Of a stretch of 64,000 bases of DNA, positions 34,125 to 44,622 are shown in pieces. The position numbers and the translations under genes are program-made. Source of the stretch: Arcobacter caeni (GTDB lineage Bacteria > Campylobacterota > Campylobacteria > Campylobacterales > Arcobacteraceae); NCBI RefSeq assembly GCF_003063245.1, contig NZ_MUXE01000002.1, positions 62,001-126,000 on the forward strand, written 5' to 3'. Positions within the stretch are counted from its first letter, which is position 1, and each line of letters begins with the position of its first letter. The notes below the pieces were generated by a model that worked only from the letters and a program-made list of their open reading frames with translations, had not been told where the DNA came from and did not search any database.

Positions 34125-35087
34125 ATGAAGAAAAAGATTTTAACAGTTGCAGTTTTAACAAGCTCATTATTAGCAGATACTATTTATGTTTCAAATGAAA
34201 AAGACAATACTATATCTGTAATTGATTCAGTAACAAACAAAGTAACTGATACTATAAAAGTTGGTCAAAGACCAAGGGGAATATTATTGAATAATGATAA
34301 AACTCAATTATATATTTGTGCAAGTGATGATGACACGGTACAAGTATTAGATTTAAAATCAAAAAAGATTTTATATAATCTTCCCTCAGGTGAAGATCCA
34401 GAACAATTTGCTTTAACTCCTGATGGAAAAGAGTTATATATTTCAAATGAAGATGATGCAATTGTAACAGTTGTTGATACGATAAATAAAAGTGTAACAA
34501 GCCAAATAGAAGTTGGTGTTGAACCTGAGGGAATGGCTATAAGTCCAGATGGAAGTGTAGCTATTAATACAACTGAAACATCAAATTTTTTACATTGGAT
34601 TGATACAAAAACAAAGAAAATAATTCATACTACTTTGGTTGATCAAAGACCGAGACATATAGAATTCTCAAAAACAGGAGATAGAGTTTGGGCTTCAAGT
34701 GAAATAGGTGGAACTGTGATGATAGTTGATTCAACAACAAAAGAATCTATTGGTAAAGTTACATTTAAAATTCCTGGAGTTTTCAAAGATTTAATTCAAC
34801 CAGTTGGAATAAAATTAACATCAGATGGAAAATATGCTTTTATTGCACTTGGACCTGCTAATCATGTGGCTGTTGTTGATGCTAAAACATTTAAAGTTAT
34901 AAAATATTTATTAGTTGGAAAAAGAGTTTGGCAATTAGCTTTTGCGCAAAATGAATCAAAACTTTACACAACAAATGGTGTTAGTGGAGATGTTTCAATT
35001 ATTGATGTAAATGAGTTAAAAGTTGAAAAAACTATTAAAGTAGGTCGTTATCCTTGGGGCTTGGCTGTAATACCAAGTAATAAATAA
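34125..35087 (+). CDS. PQQ-associated YVTN beta-propeller protein
   Basis: 320 residues with signal peptide (about 1-17). Seven YVTN-type blades: IYVSNEKDNTISVIDSVTNK, LYICASDDDTVQVLDL, LYISNEDDAIVTVVDT and so on. It corresponds to the 'PQQ-dependent catabolism-associated beta-propeller' family encoded with the alcohol-system ABC transporter. Periplasmic; role unknown. First gene of an operon with the FIST chemoreceptor and the ABC ATPase and permease. Confidence 0.87.
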   Translation: MKKKILTVAVLTSSLLADTIYVSNEKDNTISVIDSVTNKVTDTIKVGQRPRGILLNNDKTQLYICASDDDTVQVLDLKSKKILYNLPSGEDPEQFALTPDGKELYISNEDDAIVTVVDTINKSVTSQIEVGVEPEGMAISPDGSVAINTTETSNFLHWIDTKTKKIIHTTLVDQRPRHIEFSKTGDRVWASSEIGGTVMIVDSTTKESIGKVTFKIPGVFKDLIQPVGIKLTSDGKYAFIALGPANHVAVVDAKTFKVIKYLLVGKRVWQLAFAQNESKLYTTNGVSGDVSIIDVNELKVEKTIKVGRYPWGLAVIPSNK

Positions 35088-35102
35088 TAATTAGGAAAAA
35101 AA

Positions 35103-37073
35103 ATGAACAACCCTCTTAAATATATTCGTATAGTTGATACAAAAGAGGCAAATTTAGAAAATGATATAAAATCACTATCAAATGATTTTAATACAAAATT
35201 AATATTGGGTTTTATTTCTCCCCATATTAATTTTGAGAATGTATCAAAAAAAATAAAATCGGCCTTTTCAAATGATGTAAAAATAGTATTAAGTTCAACC
35301 GCAGGTGAATTATGTACTTTTAATTTAGAACAAAAAAAAGATAATTTGTATAAAGATGCAAGTGGCGTGTGGGATAATATTGTATTACAAGCTTTTAGTG
35401 ATGAAATAATAGACCAAGTTGAAATCTTAACTATTCCACTGCACAGTGAAAATATAACAACTCAAACAATCTCACATAATCAAAGAATAGAAAAAATAAA
35501 AGATGAGATAGATAAACAAAAAATTCCATTTAAAATAAACCATGAAAATTGTTATGCACTTACTTTTGTGGATGGTTTATCAAATAGTGAAAGTTTTTTA
35601 ACAGAAGCTATTTATGCAAGTGGGAAATTACCTTGTTTGATTATTGGTGGAAGTGCTGGAGGGAAGTTCGATTTTAAAGAGACATTTATATTTAATAATG
35701 AACAAACTTTAAGACATAACGCAATAATTATTCTTACAAAATTAAAATCAAATATCAAATATGGAGTATTCAAATCTCAAAGTTGTGAAAAAACAAACTT
35801 GAGTTTTTTAGTTGCTCAATCAAATATGTTAAATAGAAGTGTTCAAAGTATATTAAATTCAAAGGGAAATAGAATTGTAAATTTTGTAGATGCCTTATGT
35901 TTTCACTTAAATTGTTCTTTGGAAAATTTAAAAACTGTATTAGCTGATTATACTTTTGCCATTGAAGTTGATGGAGAACTTTATATTAGGTCTGTTTCAA
36001 ATCTTGATATTGAAAATAAACAAATTTCATTTTTTTGTGATATTTCCTTTGGAGATTTATTATATTTAGTAAAAAATAAAGAGTTTGTTTCCCAAACTAA
36101 TATTGATTTTGCTAACTTTTCAGCAAGAAAAAAAACAAAACCAATTGGTGGAATATTAAATGATTGTATCTTACGAAGATTATTAAATACAGCAAACCTA
36201 AACTCTTTAAAAACTTTTAATGATATTCCCCTTGCTGGTTTTTCCACATTTGGAGAACTTTTAGGATTAAATATCAACCAAACTTTAACAGCACTATTTT
36301 TTTATGAAGTTGAGAATAAAAATGATTTTTATGATGAATATGTGGATAATTTTGTTCATAAATATGCAAAATTCAGTGGATATTTTATCCAAAGAGAAAT
36401 TCATAAATATCAACTAATAGCAAAAGTAAGAATGGCTGTAATAAATAGTTTAAAAGAGGCTTTTCCACTGATTAAAGATATGGTTGAAATTTTAAATTAT
36501 GTGTATGAAGATACAACTCAAACTAATAAATTAATTATACAAATGACAAAAAAATTTGAAAGTTTCTCAACAGATATTTTAAGTAATGTGCAAACAAATT
36601 CAATACTTGTAGGAAATATGGATAATTTAACAAAAAATGCAAGGGATACAAAACAAGTATTATCTTCAATATCAAGTATTGCAATTCAAACAAATCTCTT
36701 AGCCCTAAATGCTGCAATTGAAGCCTCAAGAGCAGGGGAGTTTGGAAATGGGTTTAAAGTTGTTGCTGATGAGGTGAAAAAATTAGCATCAAAAACACAA
36801 GTTAGTTTAAGTGATAGTAATCATTCAGTTGATGTAACAATAAAAAGTGTAGCTTCTATTTCAGAAGATATTAAAAATGCGAGTAAAAAATTATCAAATG
36901 TATCTTTAGATATGGAATTAATAAATGAAACTATAGGAAAAATACATGATAACTCAAATCATAGTAATGGTTTTATAGGAAATAAAAAAACAAGTTTTGA
37001 GAATCTAATTTCTAGTATGAATGTAATTGAAAAAATACAACAACAGTTAGAAATTCTAGAAAGTAATTTTTAA
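35103..37073 (+). CDS. soluble FIST-domain methyl-accepting chemotaxis protein
   Basis: 656 residues, no transmembrane helix. FIST N and C domains occupy about residues 20-430 ([49 protein letters not shown]). A chemoreceptor signalling hairpin is at about 480-600, with the conserved tip [23 protein letters not shown] domains are thought to bind small ligands in the cytoplasm. Placed between the propeller and the ABC ATPase genes, it probably steers the cell by alcohol or metabolite sensing; that is inference. The same sensor type occurs in the kinase at 51525. Confidence 0.88.
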   Translation: MNNPLKYIRIVDTKEANLENDIKSLSNDFNTKLILGFISPHINFENVSKKIKSAFSNDVKIVLSSTAGELCTFNLEQKKDNLYKDASGVWDNIVLQAFSDEIIDQVEILTIPLHSENITTQTISHNQRIEKIKDEIDKQKIPFKINHENCYALTFVDGLSNSESFLTEAIYASGKLPCLIIGGSAGGKFDFKETFIFNNEQTLRHNAIIILTKLKSNIKYGVFKSQSCEKTNLSFLVAQSNMLNRSVQSILNSKGNRIVNFVDALCFHLNCSLENLKTVLADYTFAIEVDGELYIRSVSNLDIENKQISFFCDISFGDLLYLVKNKEFVSQTNIDFANFSARKKTKPIGGILNDCILRRLLNTANLNSLKTFNDIPLAGFSTFGELLGLNINQTLTALFFYEVENKNDFYDEYVDNFVHKYAKFSGYFIQREIHKYQLIAKVRMAVINSLKEAFPLIKDMVEILNYVYEDTTQTNKLIIQMTKKFESFSTDILSNVQTNSILVGNMDNLTKNARDTKQVLSSISSIAIQTNLLALNAAIEASRAGEFGNGFKVVADEVKKLASKTQVSLSDSNHSVDVTIKSVASISEDIKNASKKLSNVSLDMELINETIGKIHDNSNHSNGFIGNKKTSFENLISSMNVIEKIQQQLEILESNF

Positions 37074-37074
37074 A

Positions 37075-37797
37075 ATGGAAAATATAGCTTTAGAATTAAA
37101 AAATATAGATTATTCTTATGGGGAAAAAAGAGTTTTAAATAATATCTCTTTTTGCATAAAAGAGGGAACTTTTTCTGTTTTATTAGGACTTAATGGTGCT
37201 GGTAAATCTACTATTTTTTCTTTAATTACAAGATTGCAAAGTCTTACAAGTGGAGAAATATCTATAAATAACTACTCAATCAAAGAGTATTCAAATGCTT
37301 TAAAAGATTTAGGAATTGTTTTTCAAGAACCAACTTTAGATTTGGATTTAACAGTTAAACAAAATCTTTATTATTATGGAGCTTTAAAAGGTTTAAATTT
37401 TAAAGAAACTATTAAATCAATAGAAGATGAAATAAAAAAATTAGAATTAGAAAATATTTTAGATACACAAGTTCGAAAACTAAATGGAGGACATAGAAGA
37501 AGAGTTGAGATTTTAAGAGCTTTGATTAATAAACCAAAATTACTTTTGTTAGACGAACCAACAGTTGGACTTGATTTAAAAAGTAGATTTGATATTTTAA
37601 ATTATGTAAAAGATTTGGTACATACAAAAAATATTTCTGTTTTATGGATAACTCATCTTTTTGATGAGGTTGAGCAAAATGACAATGTTACGGTTATTAA
37701 AGCAGGGCAAATTGTTGAATCAGGAATTGTAAAAGATATTGTAGAAAAATATAAACAAGAAAATTTGGTTGATACATTTAACCATCTAGTTAGGTAA
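37075..37797 (+). CDS. ABC transporter ATP-binding protein, PQQ alcohol dehydrogenase system
   Basis: 240 residues. Walker A GLNGAGKST, Q-loop FQEPTLDLDLTVKQNL, Walker B LLLLDEPTVGLD and switch His in ITHLFDE. The signature is LNGGHRRRVE rather than LSGGQ, which is typical of this PQQ-system family. One base after the chemoreceptor gene and 4 bases before the permease gene. Confidence 0.9.
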   Translation: MENIALELKNIDYSYGEKRVLNNISFCIKEGTFSVLLGLNGAGKSTIFSLITRLQSLTSGEISINNYSIKEYSNALKDLGIVFQEPTLDLDLTVKQNLYYYGALKGLNFKETIKSIEDEIKKLELENILDTQVRKLNGGHRRRVEILRALINKPKLLLLDEPTVGLDLKSRFDILNYVKDLVHTKNISVLWITHLFDEVEQNDNVTVIKAGQIVESGIVKDIVEKYKQENLVDTFNHLVR

Positions 37798-37801
37798 TAA
37801 A

Positions 37802-38584
37802 ATGAAAAAATATATATATTGTATGAAAGGAATAGTTTATAAAGAACTAATCCGATTTTTAAAACAAAAAAGTAGATTTTTTTCTGCACTTGTGCGACCA
37901 CTCTTATGGTTGTTTATTTTTTCAGTTGGGTTTAAATCAGCTTTAGGTTTAGCAATAATTCCACCTTATGAGACATATATTACTTATGAAACATATATTG
38001 TTCCAGGACTTGTGGGAATGGTTTTACTTTTTAATGGAATGCAAAGCTCACTAACTATGATATTTGACCGTGAAATGGGAAGTATGAAAATACTTTTAAC
38101 TTCATATATAAATAGAAATTATCTTCTATTTTGTAAAATGTTTGCAACGGCCATAGTATCAACTTTACAAGCTCTTACTTTTTTAATAATTGCAAAAATT
38201 TATGGAGTTGAACTTTCAATTAGTGGAATACTTTTAACAATACCAATTATTATGATTTCATCAATAATTTTAAATGCTTTTGCACTTTTTATATCATCTG
38301 TTATTAAACAGTTGGAAAATTTTGCAACTGTTATGAATTTTGTGATTTTTCCTATGTTTTTTTTAAGTTCAGCTCTTTATCCCTTATGGAAAATAAAAGA
38401 TTCATCAATTTTGATTTTTAATATTTCATCTTTTAATCCATTTACACATATTGTAGAATCAATTCGTTTCTGTCTTTATGGTAAATTTGACTTAGAATTG
38501 TTTTTTATTTTAGGATTTTTATTCGTTATCAGCCTAATAATGGCCTTTGTAGGTTTTAAATCTAAGAAAATAAGTCATAGCTAA
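37802..38584 (+). CDS. ABC transporter permease, PQQ alcohol dehydrogenase system (PedC-like)
   Basis: 260 residues, six transmembrane helices, ABC-2 type: FLKQKSRFFSALVRPLLWL at the start, GMQSSLTMIFDREMGSMK in the cytoplasmic loop, and FFLSSALYPLWKI. ABC-2 permeases usually export. It is the last gene before exaA; a GCTATA element of the exaA promoter overlaps its final codons. Confidence 0.88.
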   Translation: MKKYIYCMKGIVYKELIRFLKQKSRFFSALVRPLLWLFIFSVGFKSALGLAIIPPYETYITYETYIVPGLVGMVLLFNGMQSSLTMIFDREMGSMKILLTSYINRNYLLFCKMFATAIVSTLQALTFLIIAKIYGVELSISGILLTIPIIMISSIILNAFALFISSVIKQLENFATVMNFVIFPMFFLSSALYPLWKIKDSSILIFNISSFNPFTHIVESIRFCLYGKFDLELFFILGFLFVISLIMAFVGFKSKKISHS

Positions 38585-38611
38585 ACTTAGGCTATATTTG
38601 TTATGTATACT
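38580..38611 (+). promoter_or_regulatory. GCTATA-repeat promoter of the quinoprotein alcohol dehydrogenase gene
   Basis: GCTAAA at 38580 and GCTATA at 38591, 11 bp apart; -10 TATACT (38606-38611) starts 15 bases after the start of the second. The first element spans the permease stop codon. Leader about 44 bases. Confidence 0.75.
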
Positions 38612-38661
38612 TTCGATAAGACAAATTTTTAGTTTGTTAGGACAAAAATTAAGGAGAAAAA

Positions 38662-40446
38662 ATGATTAAAAAAAAGCTACTAACTAGTGCCGCGGCCGTT
38701 ACACTTTGTGCATTAATTAGCGCTTCTGCGAATAGTAACACAACTAAAGTTACAGAACCATCATACAATCCAGTTACATATAATGAGATTTTAAATGATG
38801 AAAAAACAACAAATGATGTTTTGACTTATGGTATGGGACAAAGAGGACAAAGATTTTCACCTTTAGAACAAATCAATAAAAAAACTATTAAAGATTTAGT
38901 TCCTGTATGGAATTTCTCTTTTGGTGGTGAAAAGCAAAGAGGGCAAGAGTCTCAACCGATTATTAAAGATGGTGTTATGTATGTAACTGCATCTTACTCA
39001 AGAGTTTTTGCTATTGATATAGCAACGGGTGAAGAGTTATGGCAATATGATGCAAAGTTACCTGATGCGATTTTACCATGTTGTGATGTTATAAATAGAG
39101 GTGTTGCAATTTATGATAATCTAGTAATTTTTGGAACACTTGATGCTAAATTAGTGGCACTTGATAGAAAAACTGGGAATGTAGTTTGGAAACAAAAAAT
39201 TGCAGATTATAAAGATGGTTATTCAATAACTGCTGCTCCACTTATTGTAAAAGATAAAATTATTACAGGTGTTGCTGGTGGTGAGTTTGGAATTGTTGGA
39301 AAAGTAGAAGCTAGAGATCCTAAAACTGGTGAAGTAGTTTGGACAAGACCAACTGTTGAAGGACATATGGGTTACCTAAATGGTAAAGAAAATGGAATTA
39401 CTGGTGGTGAAGCTGGTAAAACATGGCCTGGAGATTTATGGAAAAATGGTGGAGCTGCAACATGGCTTGGTGGAACATATGATCCTGAAACAAATTTAAT
39501 TTTTATGGGTACTGGAAATCCTGCTCCTTGGAATTCACATTTAAGACCAGGAGATAATTTATACTCTTCTTCAAGATTAGCGTTAAATCCAGATACTGGA
39601 GAAATAGTTTGGCATTTTCAATCTACTCCACATGATGGTTGGGATTTTGATGGTGTAAATGAATTAATTTCATTTGATTATAAAGATAAAGATGGGAAAA
39701 CTGTAAAAGCAGCAGCTACTGCTGATAGAAATGGATTCTTCTATGTCCTAAATAGAGAAAATGGTAAATTCATTACTGCCAATCCATTTGTTTCTAATAT
39801 TACATGGGCAAAAGGTATTGATAAAAATGGTAGACCTCTTTATATAGATGAAGCAAGACCTGGAAACCCAGGAGAAGAAAGTAAAGGAACATCAGTATTT
39901 GCAGTACCTGCCTTCTTGGGTGCTAAAAACTGGATGCCAATGGCATATTCTCAAAAAACAAAAAATTTCTATGTTCCATCTAATGAGTGGGGAATGGATA
40001 TTTGGAATCAACCTATTTCTTATAAAAAAGGTGCAGCATATTTAGGTGCAGGATTCACTATTAAACCAGTTTTTGAAGACCATATTGGTTCTTTAAAAGC
40101 AATTGAGCCATTAACTGGAAAAGTAAAATGGGAATATAAAAATCCTGCACCATTATGGGGTGGAGTTTTAACAACAGCTGGTGGCATTGTAATGACAGGA
40201 ACTCCTGAAGGAAAATTATTAGCATTTGATGATGAAACAGGTGAAATTTTATATAAATTCCAACTTGGATCAGGAATTGTTGGTTCTCCTGTTACTTGGG
40301 AACAAGATGGTGAACAATATATTGCAATCGTTTCAGGTTGGGGTGGAGCGGTTCCTTTATGGGGTGGTGAAGTTGCAAAACAGATTAAAAACATCAACCA
40401 AGGTGGAACGGTTCATGTATTTAAATTACACAAAACTAAAAAATAA
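38662..40446 (+). CDS. exaA: PQQ-dependent (quinoprotein) alcohol dehydrogenase
   Basis: 594 residues: signal peptide (about 1-23), then an eight-bladed propeller with tryptophan-docking motifs ([30 protein letters not shown]). C140-C141 form the vicinal disulfide over PQQ. Catalytic D328 lies in [12 protein letters not shown]330, two residues on, is the position that in XoxF, ExaF and PedH binds a lanthanide and is Ala or Ser in calcium enzymes such as MxaF. It oxidises ethanol-type alcohols in the periplasm and passes electrons to PedF. No fused heme domain. pqqA follows after 24 bases. Confidence 0.92.
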   Translation: MIKKKLLTSAAAVTLCALISASANSNTTKVTEPSYNPVTYNEILNDEKTTNDVLTYGMGQRGQRFSPLEQINKKTIKDLVPVWNFSFGGEKQRGQESQPIIKDGVMYVTASYSRVFAIDIATGEELWQYDAKLPDAILPCCDVINRGVAIYDNLVIFGTLDAKLVALDRKTGNVVWKQKIADYKDGYSITAAPLIVKDKIITGVAGGEFGIVGKVEARDPKTGEVVWTRPTVEGHMGYLNGKENGITGGEAGKTWPGDLWKNGGAATWLGGTYDPETNLIFMGTGNPAPWNSHLRPGDNLYSSSRLALNPDTGEIVWHFQSTPHDGWDFDGVNELISFDYKDKDGKTVKAAATADRNGFFYVLNRENGKFITANPFVSNITWAKGIDKNGRPLYIDEARPGNPGEESKGTSVFAVPAFLGAKNWMPMAYSQKTKNFYVPSNEWGMDIWNQPISYKKGAAYLGAGFTIKPVFEDHIGSLKAIEPLTGKVKWEYKNPAPLWGGVLTTAGGIVMTGTPEGKLLAFDDETGEILYKFQLGSGIVGSPVTWEQDGEQYIAIVSGWGGAVPLWGGEVAKQIKNINQGGTVHVFKLHKTKK

Positions 40447-40470
40447 ATCTTAAGAAAGGAGGAAACTATT

Positions 40471-40545
40471 ATGAAATGGGAAACACCGATGTTCGTTGAT
40501 AACAGATTTGGTTTTGAAGTGACAATGTATATTTGTCATGAATAA
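40471..40545 (+). CDS. pqqA: PQQ precursor peptide PqqA
   Basis: 24 residues, with an AAGGAGG ribosome site 8 bases ahead. The invariant Glu and Tyr that are joined to form PQQ are E16 and Y20 in FGFEVTMYICHE, flanked as in known PqqA peptides (compare FEVTMY). It lies between exaA and pqqB and is followed by a terminator hairpin, which would make pqqA more abundant than pqqB-E. Confidence 0.92.
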   Translation: MKWETPMFVDNRFGFEVTMYICHE

Positions 40546-40581
40546 TAGATAAAACCGTTTGATTAGTAAAAATTTAGTTTG

Positions 40582-40613
40582 GCAAGAAAGAGTTTCCTCT
40601 TTCTTGCTTTTTT
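40582..40613 (+). terminator. hairpin with T-run between pqqA and pqqB
   Basis: Perfect 11-base arms 40582-40592 and 40597-40607, 4-base loop, then six T. Probably a partial terminator, as no other clear promoter was seen for pqqB. Confidence 0.75.
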
Positions 40614-40668
40614 GATAATTGAGTTTATAAAAAATAGATTCACTTATCAAAAAATATGAGGGAAAAAT

Positions 40669-41580
40669 ATGAGAATAGAAATATTAGGTTCAAGTGCAGG
40701 GGGTGGACTTCCTCAGTTTAATTGCAATTGCCATAACTGTAAAGGTTATAGAGAGGGAAAAAGTACAATTAAAAGAAGAACACAAAGCTCAATAACTATT
40801 AGTGAAGATGGACAAAATTGGGTTTTATTTAATACTTCACCTGATATTTTAGAACAAATACATAATTCGCCATTTTTACATCCTAAAGAAAGAAGAGAAA
40901 CAAAAATAAAAGCGATAGTTTTTATTGATGCTCAAATTGACCATACCACAGGACTTTTGATGTTAAGAGAAGGTTGTCCTCATCCTGTTTATTGCACAAA
41001 AGAGGTTCAAGAAGAACTTAATACTTCTTTCCCTTTATTTAAAATGTTAGAACATTGGGATGGTGGTGGAACTATTTATAATGAAATAATTTTAAATAAA
41101 CCTTTTGAAATTCCTGTTATGCCAAACCATGAATTTTATGCAATGCCTTTGATTTCAAACGCACCTCCATATTCAAAATATAGAGATAAACCAAGAGATG
41201 GAGATAATATCGGAGTTATTGTAGTAAATAAAGAAACAGGAAAAAGACTTTTTTATCTTCCAGGACTTGGAGTATTACAAAAACATATTATTGAAGAGAT
41301 GGCAAAAGCTGATGTTTTATTAGTTGATGGGACATTATGGAGCAATGATGAGATGATAAAAAATGGTTTTTCAACAAAACTTGGAACTGATATGGGACAT
41401 TTACCTTTAAGTGATAAAGGTGGCTTAATTGAGCTTTTAGACAAGTTAGTACATCCACGAAAAATATTAATACATATAAATAATACAAATCCTATCTTAG
41501 ATGAATCAAGTCCTGAATATAAAGAACTTATATCTCACGGTATTGAAATATCTTATGATGGTATGTGTATAGAAATCTAA
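40669..41580 (+). CDS. pqqB: PQQ biosynthesis protein PqqB
   Basis: 303 residues of the metallo-beta-lactamase fold: [18 protein letters not shown] at the N-terminus (the family's extra zinc site), [17 protein letters not shown] and LVDGTLW. PqqB is known as an iron-dependent, O2-using hydroxylase of the tyrosine part of the PQQ precursor. First of pqqBCDE. Confidence 0.95.
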   Translation: MRIEILGSSAGGGLPQFNCNCHNCKGYREGKSTIKRRTQSSITISEDGQNWVLFNTSPDILEQIHNSPFLHPKERRETKIKAIVFIDAQIDHTTGLLMLREGCPHPVYCTKEVQEELNTSFPLFKMLEHWDGGGTIYNEIILNKPFEIPVMPNHEFYAMPLISNAPPYSKYRDKPRDGDNIGVIVVNKETGKRLFYLPGLGVLQKHIIEEMAKADVLLVDGTLWSNDEMIKNGFSTKLGTDMGHLPLSDKGGLIELLDKLVHPRKILIHINNTNPILDESSPEYKELISHGIEISYDGMCIEI

Positions 41581-41609
41581 AAAATCAATCTAAATTAAAA
41601 GGAGAAAAG

Positions 41610-42320
41610 ATGCAAGAGGCTTATAGTAAAGAAGAGTTTGAATCAAAACTAAGAGATATGGGAAGAATGTATCATATTCATCACCCTTTTCATATAAGAA
41701 TGTACGAAGGTACTTGTACAAAAGAAGAGATTCAAGGTTGGGTTGCAAATAGATTTTATTATCAATGTATGATTCCAATTAAAGATGCAGCTATTATGTC
41801 AAATTGTCCCAGTTTAGTTGATAGAAGAAAATGGATTGATAGAATCACAGACCATGATAGTGTTGGTGGTGGAATCGAAGCTTGGTTGGAATTAGGCGAA
41901 GCTGTTGGATTAAATAAAGAGGATTTAGTTTCCCATAAATTTTTATTACCATCTGTAAAATTTGCTGTTGATGCTTATGTAAATTTTGCAAGACAAAGAC
42001 CTTGGAAAGAAGCTGCAATGTCATCTTTAACAGAGATGTTTGCACCTCAAATCCATCAACAAAGACTTAGCACTTGGCCTGATAATTACCCTTGGATTGA
42101 ACAAAAAGGTTTAAGATATTTCCAAAAAAGATTAAGTGAAGCAAGAAGAGATGTGCAACATGGTTTAGCTATTACTCTTGAAGAGTTTAATACAAGAGAA
42201 TTACAAGAAAAAGCTTTCTCGATTTTACAGTTTAAATTAGATATTTTATGGACAATTTGCGATGCTTTATATTTAGCCTATGAGTTAAAAAGACCACCAT
42301 ATTTTAATTGCGAGAAATAA
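41610..42320 (+). CDS. pqqC: PQQ synthase PqqC
   Basis: 236 residues from the ATG at 41610 (AAAGGAG ahead). Highly conserved: [51 protein letters not shown] and LQFKLDILW, covering the active-site Tyr, His, Arg and Lys residues known from Klebsiella PqqC. It performs the final ring closure and O2-dependent eight-electron oxidation. It is the canonical copy; a divergent second copy lies at 49639. Confidence 0.95.
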   Translation: MQEAYSKEEFESKLRDMGRMYHIHHPFHIRMYEGTCTKEEIQGWVANRFYYQCMIPIKDAAIMSNCPSLVDRRKWIDRITDHDSVGGGIEAWLELGEAVGLNKEDLVSHKFLLPSVKFAVDAYVNFARQRPWKEAAMSSLTEMFAPQIHQQRLSTWPDNYPWIEQKGLRYFQKRLSEARRDVQHGLAITLEEFNTRELQEKAFSILQFKLDILWTICDALYLAYELKRPPYFNCEK

Positions 42321-42321
42321 A

Positions 42322-42585
42322 ATGGAAAATAAAAAAATAAAACTAAATCCAAATTTCCAGTTTCAATGGGAAGAAAAACAAAACTGTTATGTATTACTTT
42401 ATCCAGAAGGTATGGTTCAATTAAACCAAAGTGCGGGAGAAATTTTAAATCTTTGTGACGGTGAAAAAGATGTTGAAGAGATAAATAAACTTTTATGTAA
42501 AAAATTTGAAATGCAAGATTTAACAGCTGATATAAATGCTTTTTTAGAAGAAGCACAAAATAGAAATTGGATACATTATGAATAA
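42322..42585 (+). CDS. pqqD: PqqA-binding chaperone PqqD
   Basis: 87 residues, RRE fold. QFQWEEKQNCYVLLYPEGMV and LNQSAGEILNLCDG are the PqqD hallmark segments. It presents PqqA to PqqE. Two bases after pqqC and overlapping pqqE by 8 bases. It is the only pqqD in the window, so it would have to serve both PqqE copies. Confidence 0.93.
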   Translation: MENKKIKLNPNFQFQWEEKQNCYVLLYPEGMVQLNQSAGEILNLCDGEKDVEEINKLLCKKFEMQDLTADINAFLEEAQNRNWIHYE

Positions 42586-43678
42586 TGAAATAAAACCACC
42601 GTTATGGATTCTTTTAGAATTAACACACAAATGCCCTTTGGAGTGTGCATATTGTTATAACCAACTTGATTTTGCAAATACAAAAGATGTTATGAGCAAA
42701 GAAGATTGGTTTAGAGTGATGGAGCAAGCACGAGATATGGGAGCTGTTCAATTAGGAATTAGTGGAGGAGAACCTTTATTAAACAAAGATGTAGTTGAAA
42801 TTGTAAGAAAAGCAAATGATTTAAAATTTTATACAAATCTTATAACTTCAGGAGTTGGTGCTCCAAAAGGTGTTGTTGCAAAACTAAAAGAGGCTGGTCT
42901 TAAAACAGTGCAATTAGGTATTCAATCACATGATAAAAACACTATGACTTTGATTACAAATAATAAAAGTGCCTATGATGAAAAAATTGCCTTTGCAAAA
43001 GAGATAAAAGAAGCAGGACTTCAATTAATCGTAAATACTTGTATAACTAGACAAAATATCCATCAAGTTGGAGAAATTATCGAGTTTGCTGAAAGTTTAG
43101 GGGCAAATTATTTAGAGATTGCAAATATCCAGTATTATGGTTGGGCACTAAAAAATGTAAATGCCTTACTTCCATCACAAGAGCAAATCACAAAAGCTAG
43201 AGAAGTTACAAAATATTACAGAGAACAAAGAAAAGATATGAAAGTATTTTTTGTAGTTCCTGATTATTTTGCAACAAGACCAAAAGCCTGTATGAATGGA
43301 TGGGGAACAACATTTTTAACTATAAACCCTGATGGTGTAGCACTTCCTTGTAATACTGCAAATACTCTACCACTTACATTTCCAAATGTAAAAGAGTTTT
43401 CAATAAAAGAAATATGGAATGAATCAAAAGCATTTAATTATTTCAGAGGTGATTCCTGGATGCAAGAACCGTGTAGAACTTGTGATGAAAAAGAGAAAGA
43501 TTTTGGAGGATGCCGATGCCAAGCATTTGCCCTAACAGGCGATATGAATGCAACTGATCCTGTGTGTATAAAATCACCAAATCATGGTGTAATAAATAAA
43601 AAAATAGAAGATAGCATGATTTTTTCAGAAGATAAAATTATTCATAGAAATAGATTAAACTCTTTAACTTTTATGTAA
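42578..43678 (+). CDS. pqqE: radical SAM PqqA Glu-Tyr cyclase PqqE
   Basis: 366 residues. C19-x3-C23-x2-C26 (KCPLECAYCY) for the SAM cluster; SPASM auxiliary-cluster cysteines in PKACMNGWG, LPCNTANT, EPCRTCDEKEKDFGGCRC and DPVC. It links the Glu gamma carbon and Tyr ring of PqqA. Very similar to the second copy at 46507. Confidence 0.95.
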   Translation: MNNEIKPPLWILLELTHKCPLECAYCYNQLDFANTKDVMSKEDWFRVMEQARDMGAVQLGISGGEPLLNKDVVEIVRKANDLKFYTNLITSGVGAPKGVVAKLKEAGLKTVQLGIQSHDKNTMTLITNNKSAYDEKIAFAKEIKEAGLQLIVNTCITRQNIHQVGEIIEFAESLGANYLEIANIQYYGWALKNVNALLPSQEQITKAREVTKYYREQRKDMKVFFVVPDYFATRPKACMNGWGTTFLTINPDGVALPCNTANTLPLTFPNVKEFSIKEIWNESKAFNYFRGDSWMQEPCRTCDEKEKDFGGCRCQAFALTGDMNATDPVCIKSPNHGVINKKIEDSMIFSEDKIIHRNRLNSLTFM

Positions 43679-43692
43679 AAGTTAAAGAGTTT
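43657..43692. terminator. 16-bp stem-loop between pqqE and the convergent hemerythrin-PAS gene
   Basis: Perfect arms 43657-43672 and 43677-43692 with a 4-base loop; the pqqE stop lies in the loop and second arm. T-runs are weak on both sides, but the stem is long and placed between convergent genes. Confidence 0.6.
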
Positions 43693-43696
43693 GACT

Positions 43697-44611
43697 CTAA
43701 ACTAAAAGTCTTTTTTCTTCTTTCCTATCTTTTATATCAGTAATATCTTGAGTAATTTCCATTACTCCTTTATAGGTTTTATTTTCATCCCTAATTGCAA
43801 AAAATCTAATATGTATTAATTTATCCTTGAAATTTATCCAAAATTCAGCACTATCTTTTTTCCCATTTTTAAAAGATTCTAATATTTGTAAAACTTGATC
43901 AACACTTTTTGGAGGATGACAAAATTTTACTTCTCTTCCAATTATTCCAGGACTTCTTGGAAAAATTCTTTCATCCCCATTATTATAAAAAACAACTCTA
44001 TCATTTTCATCTACATAAGTTATATCAAGAGGTAAATGTTTGAATATTAGATTTACTTGATTTGGTGTTAAAAAATCTTCATCGTAAGAAATAGCATCTA
44101 TTTCAATTTCAAGTTTTTTAGTTTTTGCGAGATTTTTTAAATTCTTATCTTCAATATCAATCATAAAACCAATTTCTTTATCTCCTATACTTATTTCCTG
44201 CCATTCTGTATTATTTAAAGAATTAATGGCATTTGGAAACAAGGTAGTTTCTTCAAGTAAAATCATATGATTCATATTATTAATTAAATCTTCAATCATA
44301 AAGGTTATATCGGAAAACTTATTTTCTTCGATTTTTCTTTTTATTTGTTTTAATTCATCTCTTATTTGATCATGAAAAGTCCACATGTACTGAGTGGTTG
44401 TTTCCCAACCATATCTTTCAATATATGGGAAAAGTTGATTTTCTTTTCTTGTATAATGTTTATCAACTTCATTTAAATGATTGAAAATATTATAAAATGT
44501 TTCAAAATCATTTTCAATATTAATATATTTAATCTGATTTAATAGCCCTTTTATTAATATATTTTCATTTAAATAAATTTCTATAGGATGATTTTTATCA
44601 AGATTTTTCAT
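43697..44611 (-). CDS. hemerythrin-HHE / PAS sensor protein (DUF438-like)
   Basis: 304 residues. A hemerythrin-like helical bundle covers about 1-150, with iron-ligand-type residues in HYTRKENQLFPYIERYG, FHDQIRDELK and HMILLEETTLFP. A PAS domain is at about 190-295 (LPLDITYVDENDRVVFYNNG, FCHPPKSVDQVLQIL). No kinase or DNA-binding part. Such proteins may sense O2 or NO through a di-iron centre or heme. It is the last gene of the six-gene pqqE2/U32 operon, 11 bases after the upstream gene. Confidence 0.8.
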   Translation of the reverse strand: MKNLDKNHPIEIYLNENILIKGLLNQIKYINIENDFETFYNIFNHLNEVDKHYTRKENQLFPYIERYGWETTTQYMWTFHDQIRDELKQIKRKIEENKFSDITFMIEDLINNMNHMILLEETTLFPNAINSLNNTEWQEISIGDKEIGFMIDIEDKNLKNLAKTKKLEIEIDAISYDEDFLTPNQVNLIFKHLPLDITYVDENDRVVFYNNGDERIFPRSPGIIGREVKFCHPPKSVDQVLQILESFKNGKKDSAEFWINFKDKLIHIRFFAIRDENKTYKGVMEITQDITDIKDRKEEKRLLV

Positions 44612-44622
44612 TAGTTTTATCC

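Noticed and set aside
40020-40397. 125-codon minus-strand frame inside the alcohol dehydrogenase gene
   Set aside because: Shadow of the quinoprotein coding sequence, rich in Pro and Ser as expected for an antisense frame.
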